Shown here: positions 44,849 through 53,905 of the stretch, piece after piece
How the letters are laid out: each line of letters opens with the position of its first letter
How positions within the stretch are numbered: the stretch's first letter is position 1
From: CAZKBP01 sp964551015
Lineage (GTDB): Bacteria; Bacteroidota; Bacteroidia; Cytophagales; Microscillaceae
Assembly (NCBI GenBank): GCA_964551015.1
Contig: CAZKBP010000029.1
Location: forward strand, 14,667-78,666
Direction of reading: 5' to 3'
Length of the DNA: 64,000 nucleotides
The notes under the pieces: model-generated
What the model saw: only the letters and a program-made list of their open reading frames with translations
Told to the model about the DNA's origin: nothing
The model's database searches: none
Made by a program: the position numbers and the translations under genes

Positions 44849-45184
44849 AATTACGATTAAAAAATAAAACCATGTATTTGTGTGTCTTTCTAACTTAGGA
44901 AGCCAACACATAGTTTATTAAAAAAAAGAGAAGAAGTAGAAAACCGCTCATAAGCCTTTGAATACAAAAACCTATACTTATATTTGTTTATCTTCTGACT
45001 TTTAAAGTCTAAAAAACAAACGCCGTCTCTAAAAGCTTATCAAGAAAGTACAGATCGAGTGAGATGAGCGACAGAAGTGGTGGGAATGAAGTATTGAACG
45101 GTCTAACAAATAGTTTAGAATACTAAATTGACCCCCTTTTAAACCTTCCTATATGTTGTGCGTGAAGTGCTAAAATAAGTTTTT
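44849..45184. other. 336-bp region upstream of the penicillin acylase gene
   Basis: No gene is supported. It holds the promoter at 44957-44986 and AT-rich leader DNA, and serves as upstream region for both the CDGSH gene (minus) and the acylase gene (plus). Confidence 0.5.
44957..44986 (+). promoter_or_regulatory. Promoter for the penicillin acylase gene
   Basis: TTTG at 44957-44960 and TATATTTG at 44979-44986 are separated by 18 nt, close to the Bacteroidota -33/-7 consensus. The leader would be about 190 nt. Confidence 0.4.
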
Positions 45185-47674
45185 ATGAAAGTCATCAGGC
45201 TGATTCTGAGTACCTTCTTTACCATCTTGTTGGTTTACCTGTTTCATAACAGAGCATCTGAGATGCCTTTGCTCAGGCAAGTGAAGGCCATACAGTCTTT
45301 ACCTGCCATCGGCTCCTTCTTAAATCCCTTTGGTGGCTTTTGGGCCAATGCTGAACCGCCTCGACCTGCCACTAGTATTCGTCTAGAAATTGATGAAATT
45401 CAGGAACCCGTAGATATTATTTTTGATGAGCGTTTGGTTCCACATATTTTCGCGCGTAATGAGCACGACCTGTATTTCGCGCAGGGTTATATCATCGCCA
45501 AATATCGCCTGTGGCAAATGGACTTTATCACCAGAGCCGCCGCCGGAAGGCTCTCCGAAGTAGTAGGTCGAGCCGCCTTAGATTTTGACAGAAAACAGAG
45601 GAGAATCGGGATGGTTTACGCCGCTGAAAAAGCCATGGAAGGAATGATGGAAGACGAAACTAGCCGTCAGGTGGTGGAAGCCTACACCGAGGGGGTCAAT
45701 ACTTACATAAAGCAACTAGCCTTCAAGAATTATCCCATTGAGTTTAAGCTATTGGGCTATGAACCAGAGCTTTGGTCTCCTATGAAAAGCGCACTTCTGC
45801 TCAAGTACATGGCTCAAGACTTGTCTTTCCGAAGCGATGACGGGGCTTTGACCCAAGCCTTGCAGAAATTTGGAAAAGAAGCACTAGATGAATTATTCCC
45901 AGGTTATACGCGTCTTCAAGATCCCATTATTCCTAAAAGCACCACATTTGACTTCAAGAAAAAGGAAATTCCCAAAGCTCCTAAATCTTTCTTTGCTCCT
46001 GACACACTATCCGTTTTTAGAGAAGCACCCGAAGACAAAAGCGGCATCGGTAGCAATAATTGGGCGGTCAGTGCCGAAAAATCTGCCTCCAATTATCCAC
46101 TCCTCAGTAATGACCCACACTTGCGGCTCAATCTGCCCTCTATTTGGTTTGAAATGCAATTGGTAGCTCCCAAGCTAAATGTGTATGGAGTAGCCCTTCC
46201 CGGGTCGCCAGGCATCACGATTGGCTTTAACCAAGAAGTAAGCTGGGGGGTAACTAATGTAGCCTCAGATGTAACTGACTGGTACCGTATCCAATTTAAA
46301 GACAATACTTTTCAAGAATATTGGCACGATAATCAATGGAAACCAATCGCACAAATCCGAATCGAGGAGATCAAAATCAGGAATGGAGAAACTTTTAAAG
46401 ATACGATTCTCTTTACGCATCACGGCCCCATCGTGGCTCTGTCTGAAGATAGTGCTTTTGCCAAGAACCAAGGCTTTCCGCTCAACTGCGCCCTCCGCTG
46501 GACTGCCCACGACCCTTCACAAGAGCTAGCCACTTTCTATAAGCTCAATCGTGCCAAAAATTACAATGACTATCGGGAGGCATTAAAAAATTATCAATGC
46601 CCGGCACAAAACTTCGTGTTTGCTGATGTTAAAAATAATATCGCCATTACCTCGAATGGGAAATTTCCTCTCAAATGGGAAGAACAAGGAAAATTCCTGC
46701 TCGATGGCAGTGATACTACGCACGACTGGCACGATTGGATACCCATGGAGCAAAACCCATACGTCCGAAACCCCGAAAGAGGTTTTGTCAGTTCAGCCAA
46801 TCAATTTCCTGTTTCTGATTCGCTTTATCCATACTATTTGCATTGGAAGTTTGCATCTTACGGACGAGGAAGTCGCATTAATGAACGCTTAGAGGCGATG
46901 CAAGCCATTACGGCAGATAGCATGCGCCTGCTCCAAGGGGATGATTTGAGTCCACTCGCCAGAGATGTACTTCCTGCCATGTTAGCACTTACTCCCGATA
47001 GTTTACTTGCTTCAAAACAGAAAGAGGCATTTGACTTACTGAAAAATTGGAATTATCGTTTTAGCGTAAAAGCGATCGCCCCCACGATTTTTAAGCGATG
47101 GTGGGGTGAATTTTCCCGAGCAACTTGGGCAGACGATTTTGATGAAAGGGGCATGCGATTTCCACCCCAAGAGGTGTTACAATTGATGGTACAAGATTAT
47201 GATTCTACTGCCCAAATTTCCAAATGGTTTGATGATGCAAGTACCCCCGAGGTCGAGACCCTAGCGGAGATCCTTCTGTCTAGCTTCCAAGCTACTCTGA
47301 AAAAATTAAATGATGAAAAAGGAGCGATGGGTGAAGCTTGGCAGTGGTCAAATTATCGTGATACGCAAATCAACCACCTAATTCCAGGTCTGGATGCCTT
47401 CAGTGCCAAAGGAATCGTGAGCAATGGAGATAAAACCACGGTTAACGCTCTTGGCCCCACTACGGGGCCTTCTTGGCGAATGGTGGTGGCCTTGGGTGCA
47501 AAACCCAAAGCTTATGTAATTTATCCGGGGGGACAATCCGGCAATCCAGGAAGTTTCTATTATGATAATTTTATCGATACTTGGAGTCAGGGTCAATTGG
47601 CTGAGGTGTATTACATGGTTCGCTCCAACGAAAAAAGTGATAGAATTATCAGCCGTATGAAATTAATTAAGTAA
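45185..47674 (+). CDS. Penicillin acylase family protein (Ntn hydrolase)
   Basis: The 829-aa precursor starts with a hydrophobic signal/anchor (VIRLILSTFFTILLVYLFH) and continues with the alpha-chain region (FDERLVPHIFARNEHDLYFAQGYI). The autoprocessing site is GIGSNNWAV, with Ser290 the predicted N-terminal nucleophile of the beta chain after cleavage at Gly289. NDPHLRL and a GFNQEVSWGVTN segment follow as in the family. Members hydrolyse amide bonds of penicillins, acyl-homoserine lactones or other N-acyl compounds; specificity cannot be told from sequence. It would mature in the periplasm. Its end overlaps the convergent lacI-type gene by 8 nt. Confidence 0.92.
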   Translation: MKVIRLILSTFFTILLVYLFHNRASEMPLLRQVKAIQSLPAIGSFLNPFGGFWANAEPPRPATSIRLEIDEIQEPVDIIFDERLVPHIFARNEHDLYFAQGYIIAKYRLWQMDFITRAAAGRLSEVVGRAALDFDRKQRRIGMVYAAEKAMEGMMEDETSRQVVEAYTEGVNTYIKQLAFKNYPIEFKLLGYEPELWSPMKSALLLKYMAQDLSFRSDDGALTQALQKFGKEALDELFPGYTRLQDPIIPKSTTFDFKKKEIPKAPKSFFAPDTLSVFREAPEDKSGIGSNNWAVSAEKSASNYPLLSNDPHLRLNLPSIWFEMQLVAPKLNVYGVALPGSPGITIGFNQEVSWGVTNVASDVTDWYRIQFKDNTFQEYWHDNQWKPIAQIRIEEIKIRNGETFKDTILFTHHGPIVALSEDSAFAKNQGFPLNCALRWTAHDPSQELATFYKLNRAKNYNDYREALKNYQCPAQNFVFADVKNNIAITSNGKFPLKWEEQGKFLLDGSDTTHDWHDWIPMEQNPYVRNPERGFVSSANQFPVSDSLYPYYLHWKFASYGRGSRINERLEAMQAITADSMRLLQGDDLSPLARDVLPAMLALTPDSLLASKQKEAFDLLKNWNYRFSVKAIAPTIFKRWWGEFSRATWADDFDERGMRFPPQEVLQLMVQDYDSTAQISKWFDDASTPEVETLAEILLSSFQATLKKLNDEKGAMGEAWQWSNYRDTQINHLIPGLDAFSAKGIVSNGDKTTVNALGPTTGPSWRMVVALGAKPKAYVIYPGGQSGNPGSFYYDNFIDTWSQGQLAEVYYMVRSNEKSDRIISRMKLIK

Positions 47675-48734
47675 ATGCCTGATCAAGGGCTTGAATTTCC
47701 TGAGCGTTTCTATGAGAAGAACTTCTTACTTTGAGTTGAGTGGGGAGCATTTTGGTAATTAAAACGGGGTCTTGGTCTTGTTGTCCTAACAAAATTTCAT
47801 TGAGCAGAAGCTTGGTAGCCGTTTTTCCCATTTCATAGCCAGGCTGATAGACCGAACTGAGTGCAGGCTCGATGAGTGAAGCCATTTCCCAATCACTAAA
47901 TCCAACTACAGCAATTTCTTGTGGAATCTTAATGTGCTTTGCTTTCAACGCGTGTAGCGCACCAATGGCTACTTGGTCAGCCAAGCCAAAGATAGCATCT
48001 GGCATTTGAGGAAGCCTCAACAATTGCTGGGCTAATTCTGCCCCTTCTTGCAGGCTAAATGATTTACATTCTAAGATAAGAGATTCCTCAACTTGGATTT
48101 GGTGCTTTTTGAGTGCGTCCAAATAACCAGAAAATCTCTTCTGTGTGTTATAAGCCATAAGAGGCCCTCTCAGCAGCGCAATCTTTCGGCATCCTTGTTC
48201 TATAAGATGTTCAACGGCATGGAAAGCCCCTTCATAATCGTCTACAATTACCTTGGTGCTCTCTACTTGGTCGCTGACTTTGTCAAATAATACTACGGGG
48301 ATGCCTACTCTTTGAAATTCCTCGATGTGGCGTACATCTTCGGTTTCATTAGATAGAGACATCAACAAACCGTCCACGCGACTGGATAATAATACGGATG
48401 CTTCTCTCACCTCCTGCCGATAAGTTTCGTTGGTCTGGCAGAGCATAACCGTGTAACCCGCTTCATCGGCTACCTCCATAATCCCACTGATGATGGTTGA
48501 GAAAAAGTGATGGACAATTTCTGGGATAATTACGCCAATAATATTAGACTTATTTTTCCTTAGATTCAAGGCGATGGGATTGGGACGGTACTTGAGTCTC
48601 TCGGCCAGCTCCACTACGGCCTTTTTGGTCTTGTTGCTAATGTCTGGATAGTCTTTGAGTGCCCTAGAAACCGTGGTGGTACTAATACCTAGCTCTTTGG
48701 CGATGTCTTTCAGGGTAACATGGCTTGCTTTCAT
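47667..48734 (-). CDS. LacI family transcriptional regulator
   Basis: The 355-aa repressor has the N-terminal LacI helix-turn-helix (VTLKDIAKELGISTTTVSRAL, split here as VTLKDIAKEL and GISTTTVSRAL, about residues 6-26), the hinge helix YRPNPIALNLRKNKS, and a periplasmic-binding-like effector domain with GVIIPEIVHHFFS, CQTNETYRQ and VDGLLMSLS. It lies directly upstream of susC and divergent from it, so it likely controls the SusCD-GH13 locus in response to a sugar. Two AAnCGnTT half-symmetric sites at 48878-48897 are candidate operators. Confidence 0.93.
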   Translation of the reverse strand: MKASHVTLKDIAKELGISTTTVSRALKDYPDISNKTKKAVVELAERLKYRPNPIALNLRKNKSNIIGVIIPEIVHHFFSTIISGIMEVADEAGYTVMLCQTNETYRQEVREASVLLSSRVDGLLMSLSNETEDVRHIEEFQRVGIPVVLFDKVSDQVESTKVIVDDYEGAFHAVEHLIEQGCRKIALLRGPLMAYNTQKRFSGYLDALKKHQIQVEESLILECKSFSLQEGAELAQQLLRLPQMPDAIFGLADQVAIGALHALKAKHIKIPQEIAVVGFSDWEMASLIEPALSSVYQPGYEMGKTATKLLLNEILLGQQDQDPVLITKMLPTQLKVRSSSHRNAQEIQALDQAFT

Positions 48735-48877
48735 AAGATTGGATTATTTCAATGATAGCTTTTCTTTTTTGCTTTAATACTTGTAAAATAACTAAAAAAT
48801 CTATGAATCAGGATATTTTTTTAAATTACTTATTTTTATTAAATCTAAATAAAAATTCGGTTTGTCCTATTAAACGA

Positions 48878-48897
48878 AATCGATTACACAAACGGTT
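48878..48897. promoter_or_regulatory. Candidate LacI-family operator pair
   Basis: AATCGATT (48878-48885) and AAACGGTT (48890-48897) both fit the LacI-family core AAnCGnTT with a central CG, their centres 12 bp apart. They are about 150 bp from the regulator start and 330 bp from susC. Confidence 0.4.
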
Positions 48898-49062
48898 TCG
48901 GTTCGGCGTGCGTCAGTTTACGCCTGAGAAGGTTTGTTTTCTTTGGAAAACTTGACTAATATCATTATTGGCTTTACCAAGCGAACCAAACAATCTACGA
49001 ATTACTTAACTCATACTTAAAGACATCTGGTATAGAATTGTACTTTTCTAATACAGAAGTTA

Positions 49063-49076
49063 TCTTGTTAACAAGA
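49063..49076. promoter_or_regulatory. 14-bp perfect palindrome upstream of susC
   Basis: TCTTGTTAACAAGA is self-complementary and lies about 150 bp before the susC start. It could be a protein-binding site or a small hairpin. It lacks the central CG of LacI sites. Confidence 0.35.
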
Positions 49077-49229
49077 ATTACATATGATCAAGTTCTCCTA
49101 GCTTTCTGCATTTTCGTTCTGAATGATTTCTCAGGCAAAATTGAGGCAATCAGAAGATGAGTTTGTAGGAGTTAGTTCTATGAAATTTAACATTGAATGT
49201 GCGTTTTTTCAGCTTTAACTTAAATTTTT

Positions 49230-52220
49230 ATGAAAAAGAATTTTACTTATTTACTCACTTACTTCTTGGCTTTCGGTCTTTCCTGTCAAGTCTGGGCACA
49301 AAGGCAAGTAACTGGAACGGTTACCGATGCGGCTGACGGCACCCCGCTACCGGGCGTGAATATCTCCGAGAAGGGTACTACCAAAGGAACCATTACCGAC
49401 ATCAACGGTAGTTACACCCTGAGCGTCAGCGAAGGAGCTACTTTGGTCTTTAGCTTTATTGGCTACATTAGTCAGGAAGTGCCTTCCGCGGGTCAATCTA
49501 CAATTAATGTACAGCTGGCCGAAGATGTCGCCTCCCTTTCAGAGATTGTGGTTGTTGGCTACGGAGAGCAAGAAAAAAAGGACGTGACCGGAGCCATGGC
49601 TACTCTGAAGGCAGAGGATTTCAACGCGGGAGTGATTCAATCTCCTGAGCAACTTTTCCAAGGTAAACTTTCTGGGGTACTCGTAGTGAACAATAGTGGT
49701 GAACCCGGTGGTAGTGTTAACATTAATATCCGAGGTGCTAATTCCATTCGTGCAGGCAATAATCCGCTTTTTGTAGTAGACGGTTTTCCACTAGATGGAA
49801 GAGATATTAGTAGTGCAGGGATTGATGTGGGAAGCTTGGGAAGTAGTTCGGCGCGGAATCCCCTGAACTTCATTAATCCTGCTGATATTCAAAGTATAGA
49901 CATTCTAAAAGATGCTTCCGCCACGGCTATTTATGGTTCGCGAGGTGCAAACGGAGTGGTCATTATTACCACCAAGAAAGCTAAACCAGGAGAAGCTAAC
50001 TTTACATACAATGGATACGTGGGTGTTTCAACCGTTGCTAACGAGCTTGATTTATTAGATCGGGATCAATATTTAGATGCTGTCTCAACGATCGCACAAG
50101 CTACTCCTCAGGACTTTGGAGCCAACACAGATTGGCAGGACGAGATCTTCCGTACGGCCATTATTCACTCACATAGCATGTCTTTTAGTAAAGGAACCGA
50201 AGGAGGGGCTTATCGGGTCTCCTTAGGCTATTTTAATCAGGAGGGTATTGTAGAGAAGAGTTCTCTGGAAAGAATCACGGCTCGAATCAATGCCACTCAG
50301 GATTTAATTAAAAACCGTTTGAAAGCCGACTTCCAATTCACCGTAGGTCGGGTCAATGACCAATTTGCTCCGATTACCAATAATCCAGACTTTGAAGGAG
50401 ATTTGCTGGTCAATACGCTTTCCTCCAATCCGACTATTCCAGTAAGATTGCCCGACGGGACTTTTCCACAGGCGGGAACCTCTCTCAATGGTTTTGCCCT
50501 TTCCAACTCTTATATCAATCCGGTAGCCTTCTCAGAGTTTTATGATGACGAAGCCGAGACTACTCGTATTCTGGGAAATATTGGGGTAACTTTAAACATC
50601 ATCAAGGGTCTAGATTTTCGCACTAATTTTGGGGTGGATTATTCTTTCTCCGAAAGAAGGCTCGATATTGATCCTAGATTTGTGCCGCCACCACCTTCCT
50701 ATGAAGGTTTTGCGGGAATATCTGACCTCCAACTTTCCAGCTATTTACTAGAAAACTTTCTGACTTATACTGTCGATATCGGAACGAGCAAGCTCAAAAT
50801 CTTGGGAGGATATTCTTATCAAGAATTTACTACACGCCTTAATAGTATTGGACTAATCAATACTGTAGTACCTGGAACAAACAACTCTTCATTAGGGACG
50901 AATAACATTACTTTCGGACAGATAGATCCTGCGAACCCTCAGTTTTCAGGAAATCAAACTAACAAGTTGCAATCTTTCTACGGTCGGGTCAATTATGCTT
51001 TTCAGGATAAGTACTTAGTTACGGCCACCGTCAGAGCGGATGGTTCTAGCCGTTTCGGTGAGAATAATCGCTACGCCGTTTTTCCCTCTTTGGCCTTTGC
51101 TTGGCGATTGAGCGAAGAGGATTTTGTACCTGAATTCTTTACCGACCTGAAACTGCGCGCAGGCTGGGGAATCACAGGTAATCAAGAAATCCCGAATGGA
51201 GCCACGCAGCGACTCGTCTCCGTGGATCCGATCAGTGGGGACGCTACCATAGTCTCTGAGGCCAATCCTGATATTCAATGGGAAGAAACGACCCAATGGA
51301 ACATCGGACTAGACTTTGCTTTCTTGCAAGGAAGAATCTCTGGTACAATTGATTACTACGATAAACGAACAACTGATTTGCTCCTGAGTCTGACTGTTCC
51401 ACAGCCTGCCGCCGTAGGGGAAGCGTTCACGAACGTAGATGCAGAATTAATCAATACCGGGATAGAATTTGCCTTGAATGCCGTCGTGCTTACTGGGCAA
51501 AATGGAGGGCTTCGTTGGGATATACAAGGGAACTTTACCTATTTTACCCAAAACACCATAGAAGACTTGGCTCCTACTTTCTTTAATACTGGTGCATTAA
51601 GCGGACAAGGGCTAACAGGACAGTTCGCGCAAAGAATAGAAGAAGGGCAGCCACTATTCTCCTTCTTTCTACCCGTATTTGAAGGCTACGACGAGGACGG
51701 CCAAACTATTTTGGCCAACGATGGTGAAAGACAGTTTGTGGGACAAGCCCAACCCGATTTTATTTATGGAATCACGACCCGCTTGGAATACAAAGGCTTT
51801 GACCTGAGTATGAACTTCTACGGCCAGGCCGGAAACGATGTCTATAATAATACAGAGAATGCTCTCTTTACCATTCCCTCTTTAAGAACCAATCGTAATG
51901 TCACGGAGGCCACTCTCAATTCTGGGCAAGCTCCAGGAGGCACGCCCCAGCCTTCTACGCTTTATTTAGAGGATGCAGGTTTCTTCCGCTTTAATAACTT
52001 CACATTAGGTTACAACTTTAATACGGATAACATAGAATGGGTGAAACAGCTCCGCGTGTATTTCAGTGGGCAAAACGTGTTTGTAATTACTGATTACTCC
52101 GGTTATGACCCAGAGGTGAACATTGATAAAAGTATCAGCGGTGTGCCTTCCTTTGGAATAGACTTTACAAACTATCCCCGAGCACGCACCTTTAACATCG
52201 GAGCACAAGTAACCTTTTAA
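49230..52220 (+). CDS. SusC/RagA-type TonB-linked outer membrane transporter
   Basis: The 996-aa protein has a signal peptide (cleavage near WAQ-R), a carboxypeptidase-regulatory-like domain (about 25-100: GTVTDAADGTPLPGVNISEKG), and a TonB-box-like LSEIVVVGYG. The plug domain carries the family signature DASATAIYGSRGANGVVIITTKK (seen as DASATAIYGSRGANGV then VIITTKK). A long beta-barrel ends in phenylalanine. SusC imports oligosaccharides with its SusD lid, powered by TonB. Length is typical. susD follows 53 nt downstream. Substrate is suggested by the downstream GH13 enzyme (alpha-glucans) but not proven. Confidence 0.95.
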   Translation: MKKNFTYLLTYFLAFGLSCQVWAQRQVTGTVTDAADGTPLPGVNISEKGTTKGTITDINGSYTLSVSEGATLVFSFIGYISQEVPSAGQSTINVQLAEDVASLSEIVVVGYGEQEKKDVTGAMATLKAEDFNAGVIQSPEQLFQGKLSGVLVVNNSGEPGGSVNINIRGANSIRAGNNPLFVVDGFPLDGRDISSAGIDVGSLGSSSARNPLNFINPADIQSIDILKDASATAIYGSRGANGVVIITTKKAKPGEANFTYNGYVGVSTVANELDLLDRDQYLDAVSTIAQATPQDFGANTDWQDEIFRTAIIHSHSMSFSKGTEGGAYRVSLGYFNQEGIVEKSSLERITARINATQDLIKNRLKADFQFTVGRVNDQFAPITNNPDFEGDLLVNTLSSNPTIPVRLPDGTFPQAGTSLNGFALSNSYINPVAFSEFYDDEAETTRILGNIGVTLNIIKGLDFRTNFGVDYSFSERRLDIDPRFVPPPPSYEGFAGISDLQLSSYLLENFLTYTVDIGTSKLKILGGYSYQEFTTRLNSIGLINTVVPGTNNSSLGTNNITFGQIDPANPQFSGNQTNKLQSFYGRVNYAFQDKYLVTATVRADGSSRFGENNRYAVFPSLAFAWRLSEEDFVPEFFTDLKLRAGWGITGNQEIPNGATQRLVSVDPISGDATIVSEANPDIQWEETTQWNIGLDFAFLQGRISGTIDYYDKRTTDLLLSLTVPQPAAVGEAFTNVDAELINTGIEFALNAVVLTGQNGGLRWDIQGNFTYFTQNTIEDLAPTFFNTGALSGQGLTGQFAQRIEEGQPLFSFFLPVFEGYDEDGQTILANDGERQFVGQAQPDFIYGITTRLEYKGFDLSMNFYGQAGNDVYNNTENALFTIPSLRTNRNVTEATLNSGQAPGGTPQPSTLYLEDAGFFRFNNFTLGYNFNTDNIEWVKQLRVYFSGQNVFVITDYSGYDPEVNIDKSISGVPSFGIDFTNYPRARTFNIGAQVTF

Positions 52221-52273
52221 AACAATTCCTTTAGAATAAAACTTATTAAAATAAAACAAAACCTGTTATAGAT

Positions 52274-53791
52274 ATGAAAAAATTTAGAAAACTTTGGTCA
52301 TTATATCTCATAATGACCACCTTTGCGATCACTTCCTGTGATCTAGAGGAGGAAATCCCCGACCGCCTCCGAGAAGTTCCCCCTGCCATCGGACCCATTT
52401 TCTCGAGCATAAAAGATGCTTACAGCTTTCAAGGACAAGCTTATGGGATGCAAAACCTCTCCTCAGATGAGCAAATCGGCCCTACCCGAGGCGCAGACTG
52501 GGATGATAATGGTAAATGGAGACAACTCCACGCGCATACTTGGACACCCGTTAACGAGGAAATCGTCAACGGTTGGAATAGCTTACAAACCGGAATTATC
52601 CGTGCTAACCTGGCAATCCAAGCTTTTGAGGAACAAGACGATCTTGTAGGTGCAGGACAAGCCAGACTACTGCGAGGTTTCCTATTATGGCAAGTAGCAG
52701 ACTTGTTTGGAGCCATTCCTTATCGCGATGTCAATGAAGAAGGAGATATTTTTGACCCCCCACCCGTGATTTCTCGCTCTGCGGCTATCGATACAGCTGT
52801 TGCTGATTTGGAGTCTGCTATCTCGGTGCTTCCCACCAGAGCGGAGGCAGGATATGACCCATTGACTGTGGAGGCTGCCTCTGGCATATTAGCGAAAGTG
52901 CTGCTAAACAGATTCGTGTATGATGGGATGGGTGCCCCTTCCACAACCGATCTAGATCGTGTCATTCAGTTGGTAGATAATGTAATTGCATCTGGGCAGT
53001 TTTCCTTAGTCCCCGGAGATCAGTACTTTACGGCCAACTTCGGAGTAAACAATGAGCAATCCACAGAAATGGTATTCATGGCTCTGAATGAAGCAGAAGA
53101 TGGAAACGAATATGGTTCTAGACATTTTATGACACTACATTACAACCAAAACCCAGGTGGCTGGAACGGTTTTACGACCATTGCTGATTTCTACAACAAG
53201 TGGGATCAAGAAGACGTACGCTTTGGGGCACCAGGAACCGAAGCGATGCAAGAAAATTCGGGATTACAGTTCGGCTTCTTGGAAGGTCAGCAATTTGATC
53301 AAAACGGCAATCCTTTGGAAGATCGTCTGGGTAACCCCCTAAGCTTTACTGTAGACGTGGCTCTGACTGGAAACGCTGAGGTAGAAGGGGTGCGAGTCCT
53401 CAAAATCGAACCTGATTACGAAACCTCTCCCATTCAAAATACAAGAGCAGACCTCCCACTCATCCGCTATCCCGATCTCCTACTCGTCAAGGCAGAAGCT
53501 TTGTGGCGCAAGGGTATGATGGGTGAAGCCATGACCATCATCAATGAAATCCGTAGCAACCGTGGAACCACTCCCATCTCCAGTATCTCTGGCGATGGTC
53601 AGGAAGTCTTGGACGAGAGAGGTTTTGAGCTTTACTGGGAAGGCCATCGCCGTACCGACTTGATCCGCTTCGGGAAGTTTAACGATGCTTGGACAGAAAA
53701 AGCACCCTCGGCCCCAACCCGAAATTTATTCCCTTACCCGCAGGTAGCCGTGGATACCAACCCGAACCTGCAGCAAAACGAAGGATATTAA
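52274..53791 (+). CDS. SusD/RagB-type glycan-binding lipoprotein
   Basis: The 505-aa lipoprotein has the lipobox ending at Cys22 (AITSC) followed by an acidic segment typical of surface export. SusD features are the helical TPR-like core (GIIRANLAIQAF, RLLRGFLLWQVADLFGAIPYRD) and the C-terminal DERGFELYWEGHRRTDLIRFGKF. It binds the oligosaccharide and closes the SusC barrel from outside. Directly downstream of susC with a hairpin after the stop. Confidence 0.95.
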   Translation: MKKFRKLWSLYLIMTTFAITSCDLEEEIPDRLREVPPAIGPIFSSIKDAYSFQGQAYGMQNLSSDEQIGPTRGADWDDNGKWRQLHAHTWTPVNEEIVNGWNSLQTGIIRANLAIQAFEEQDDLVGAGQARLLRGFLLWQVADLFGAIPYRDVNEEGDIFDPPPVISRSAAIDTAVADLESAISVLPTRAEAGYDPLTVEAASGILAKVLLNRFVYDGMGAPSTTDLDRVIQLVDNVIASGQFSLVPGDQYFTANFGVNNEQSTEMVFMALNEAEDGNEYGSRHFMTLHYNQNPGGWNGFTTIADFYNKWDQEDVRFGAPGTEAMQENSGLQFGFLEGQQFDQNGNPLEDRLGNPLSFTVDVALTGNAEVEGVRVLKIEPDYETSPIQNTRADLPLIRYPDLLLVKAEALWRKGMMGEAMTIINEIRSNRGTTPISSISGDGQEVLDERGFELYWEGHRRTDLIRFGKFNDAWTEKAPSAPTRNLFPYPQVAVDTNPNLQQNEGY

Positions 53792-53819
53792 TCTCCTAAA
53801 TGATTCAAACTAATTTGGT

Positions 53820-53847
53820 CGGAGCAAGTGTTAAACCACTTGCTCCG
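53820..53847 (+). terminator. Strong hairpin after susD
   Basis: CGGAGCAAGTG (53820-53830) and CACTTGCTCCG (53837-53847) form a perfect 11-bp stem with a 6-nt loop. There is no U-run, so it may protect or separate the susCD transcript from the downstream genes rather than end it fully. Confidence 0.65.
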
Positions 53848-53905
53848 ATGTTTATAAAGACTTGTTAAATGCCGACTTTTCAGCTGGCAAATTTCGTAGA
53901 ATATC

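Larger units (their letters stand above)
48735..49229. other. 495-bp divergent regulatory region between lacI-type gene and susC
   Basis: No gene is supported. The region holds the two AAnCGnTT boxes (48878-48897), a 14-bp perfect palindrome (49063-49076), and a weak promoter-like pair, TTG at 49163-49165 and TAACATTG at 49188-49195 (one mismatch to the -7 box), 34 nt before the susC ATG. Confidence 0.5.
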
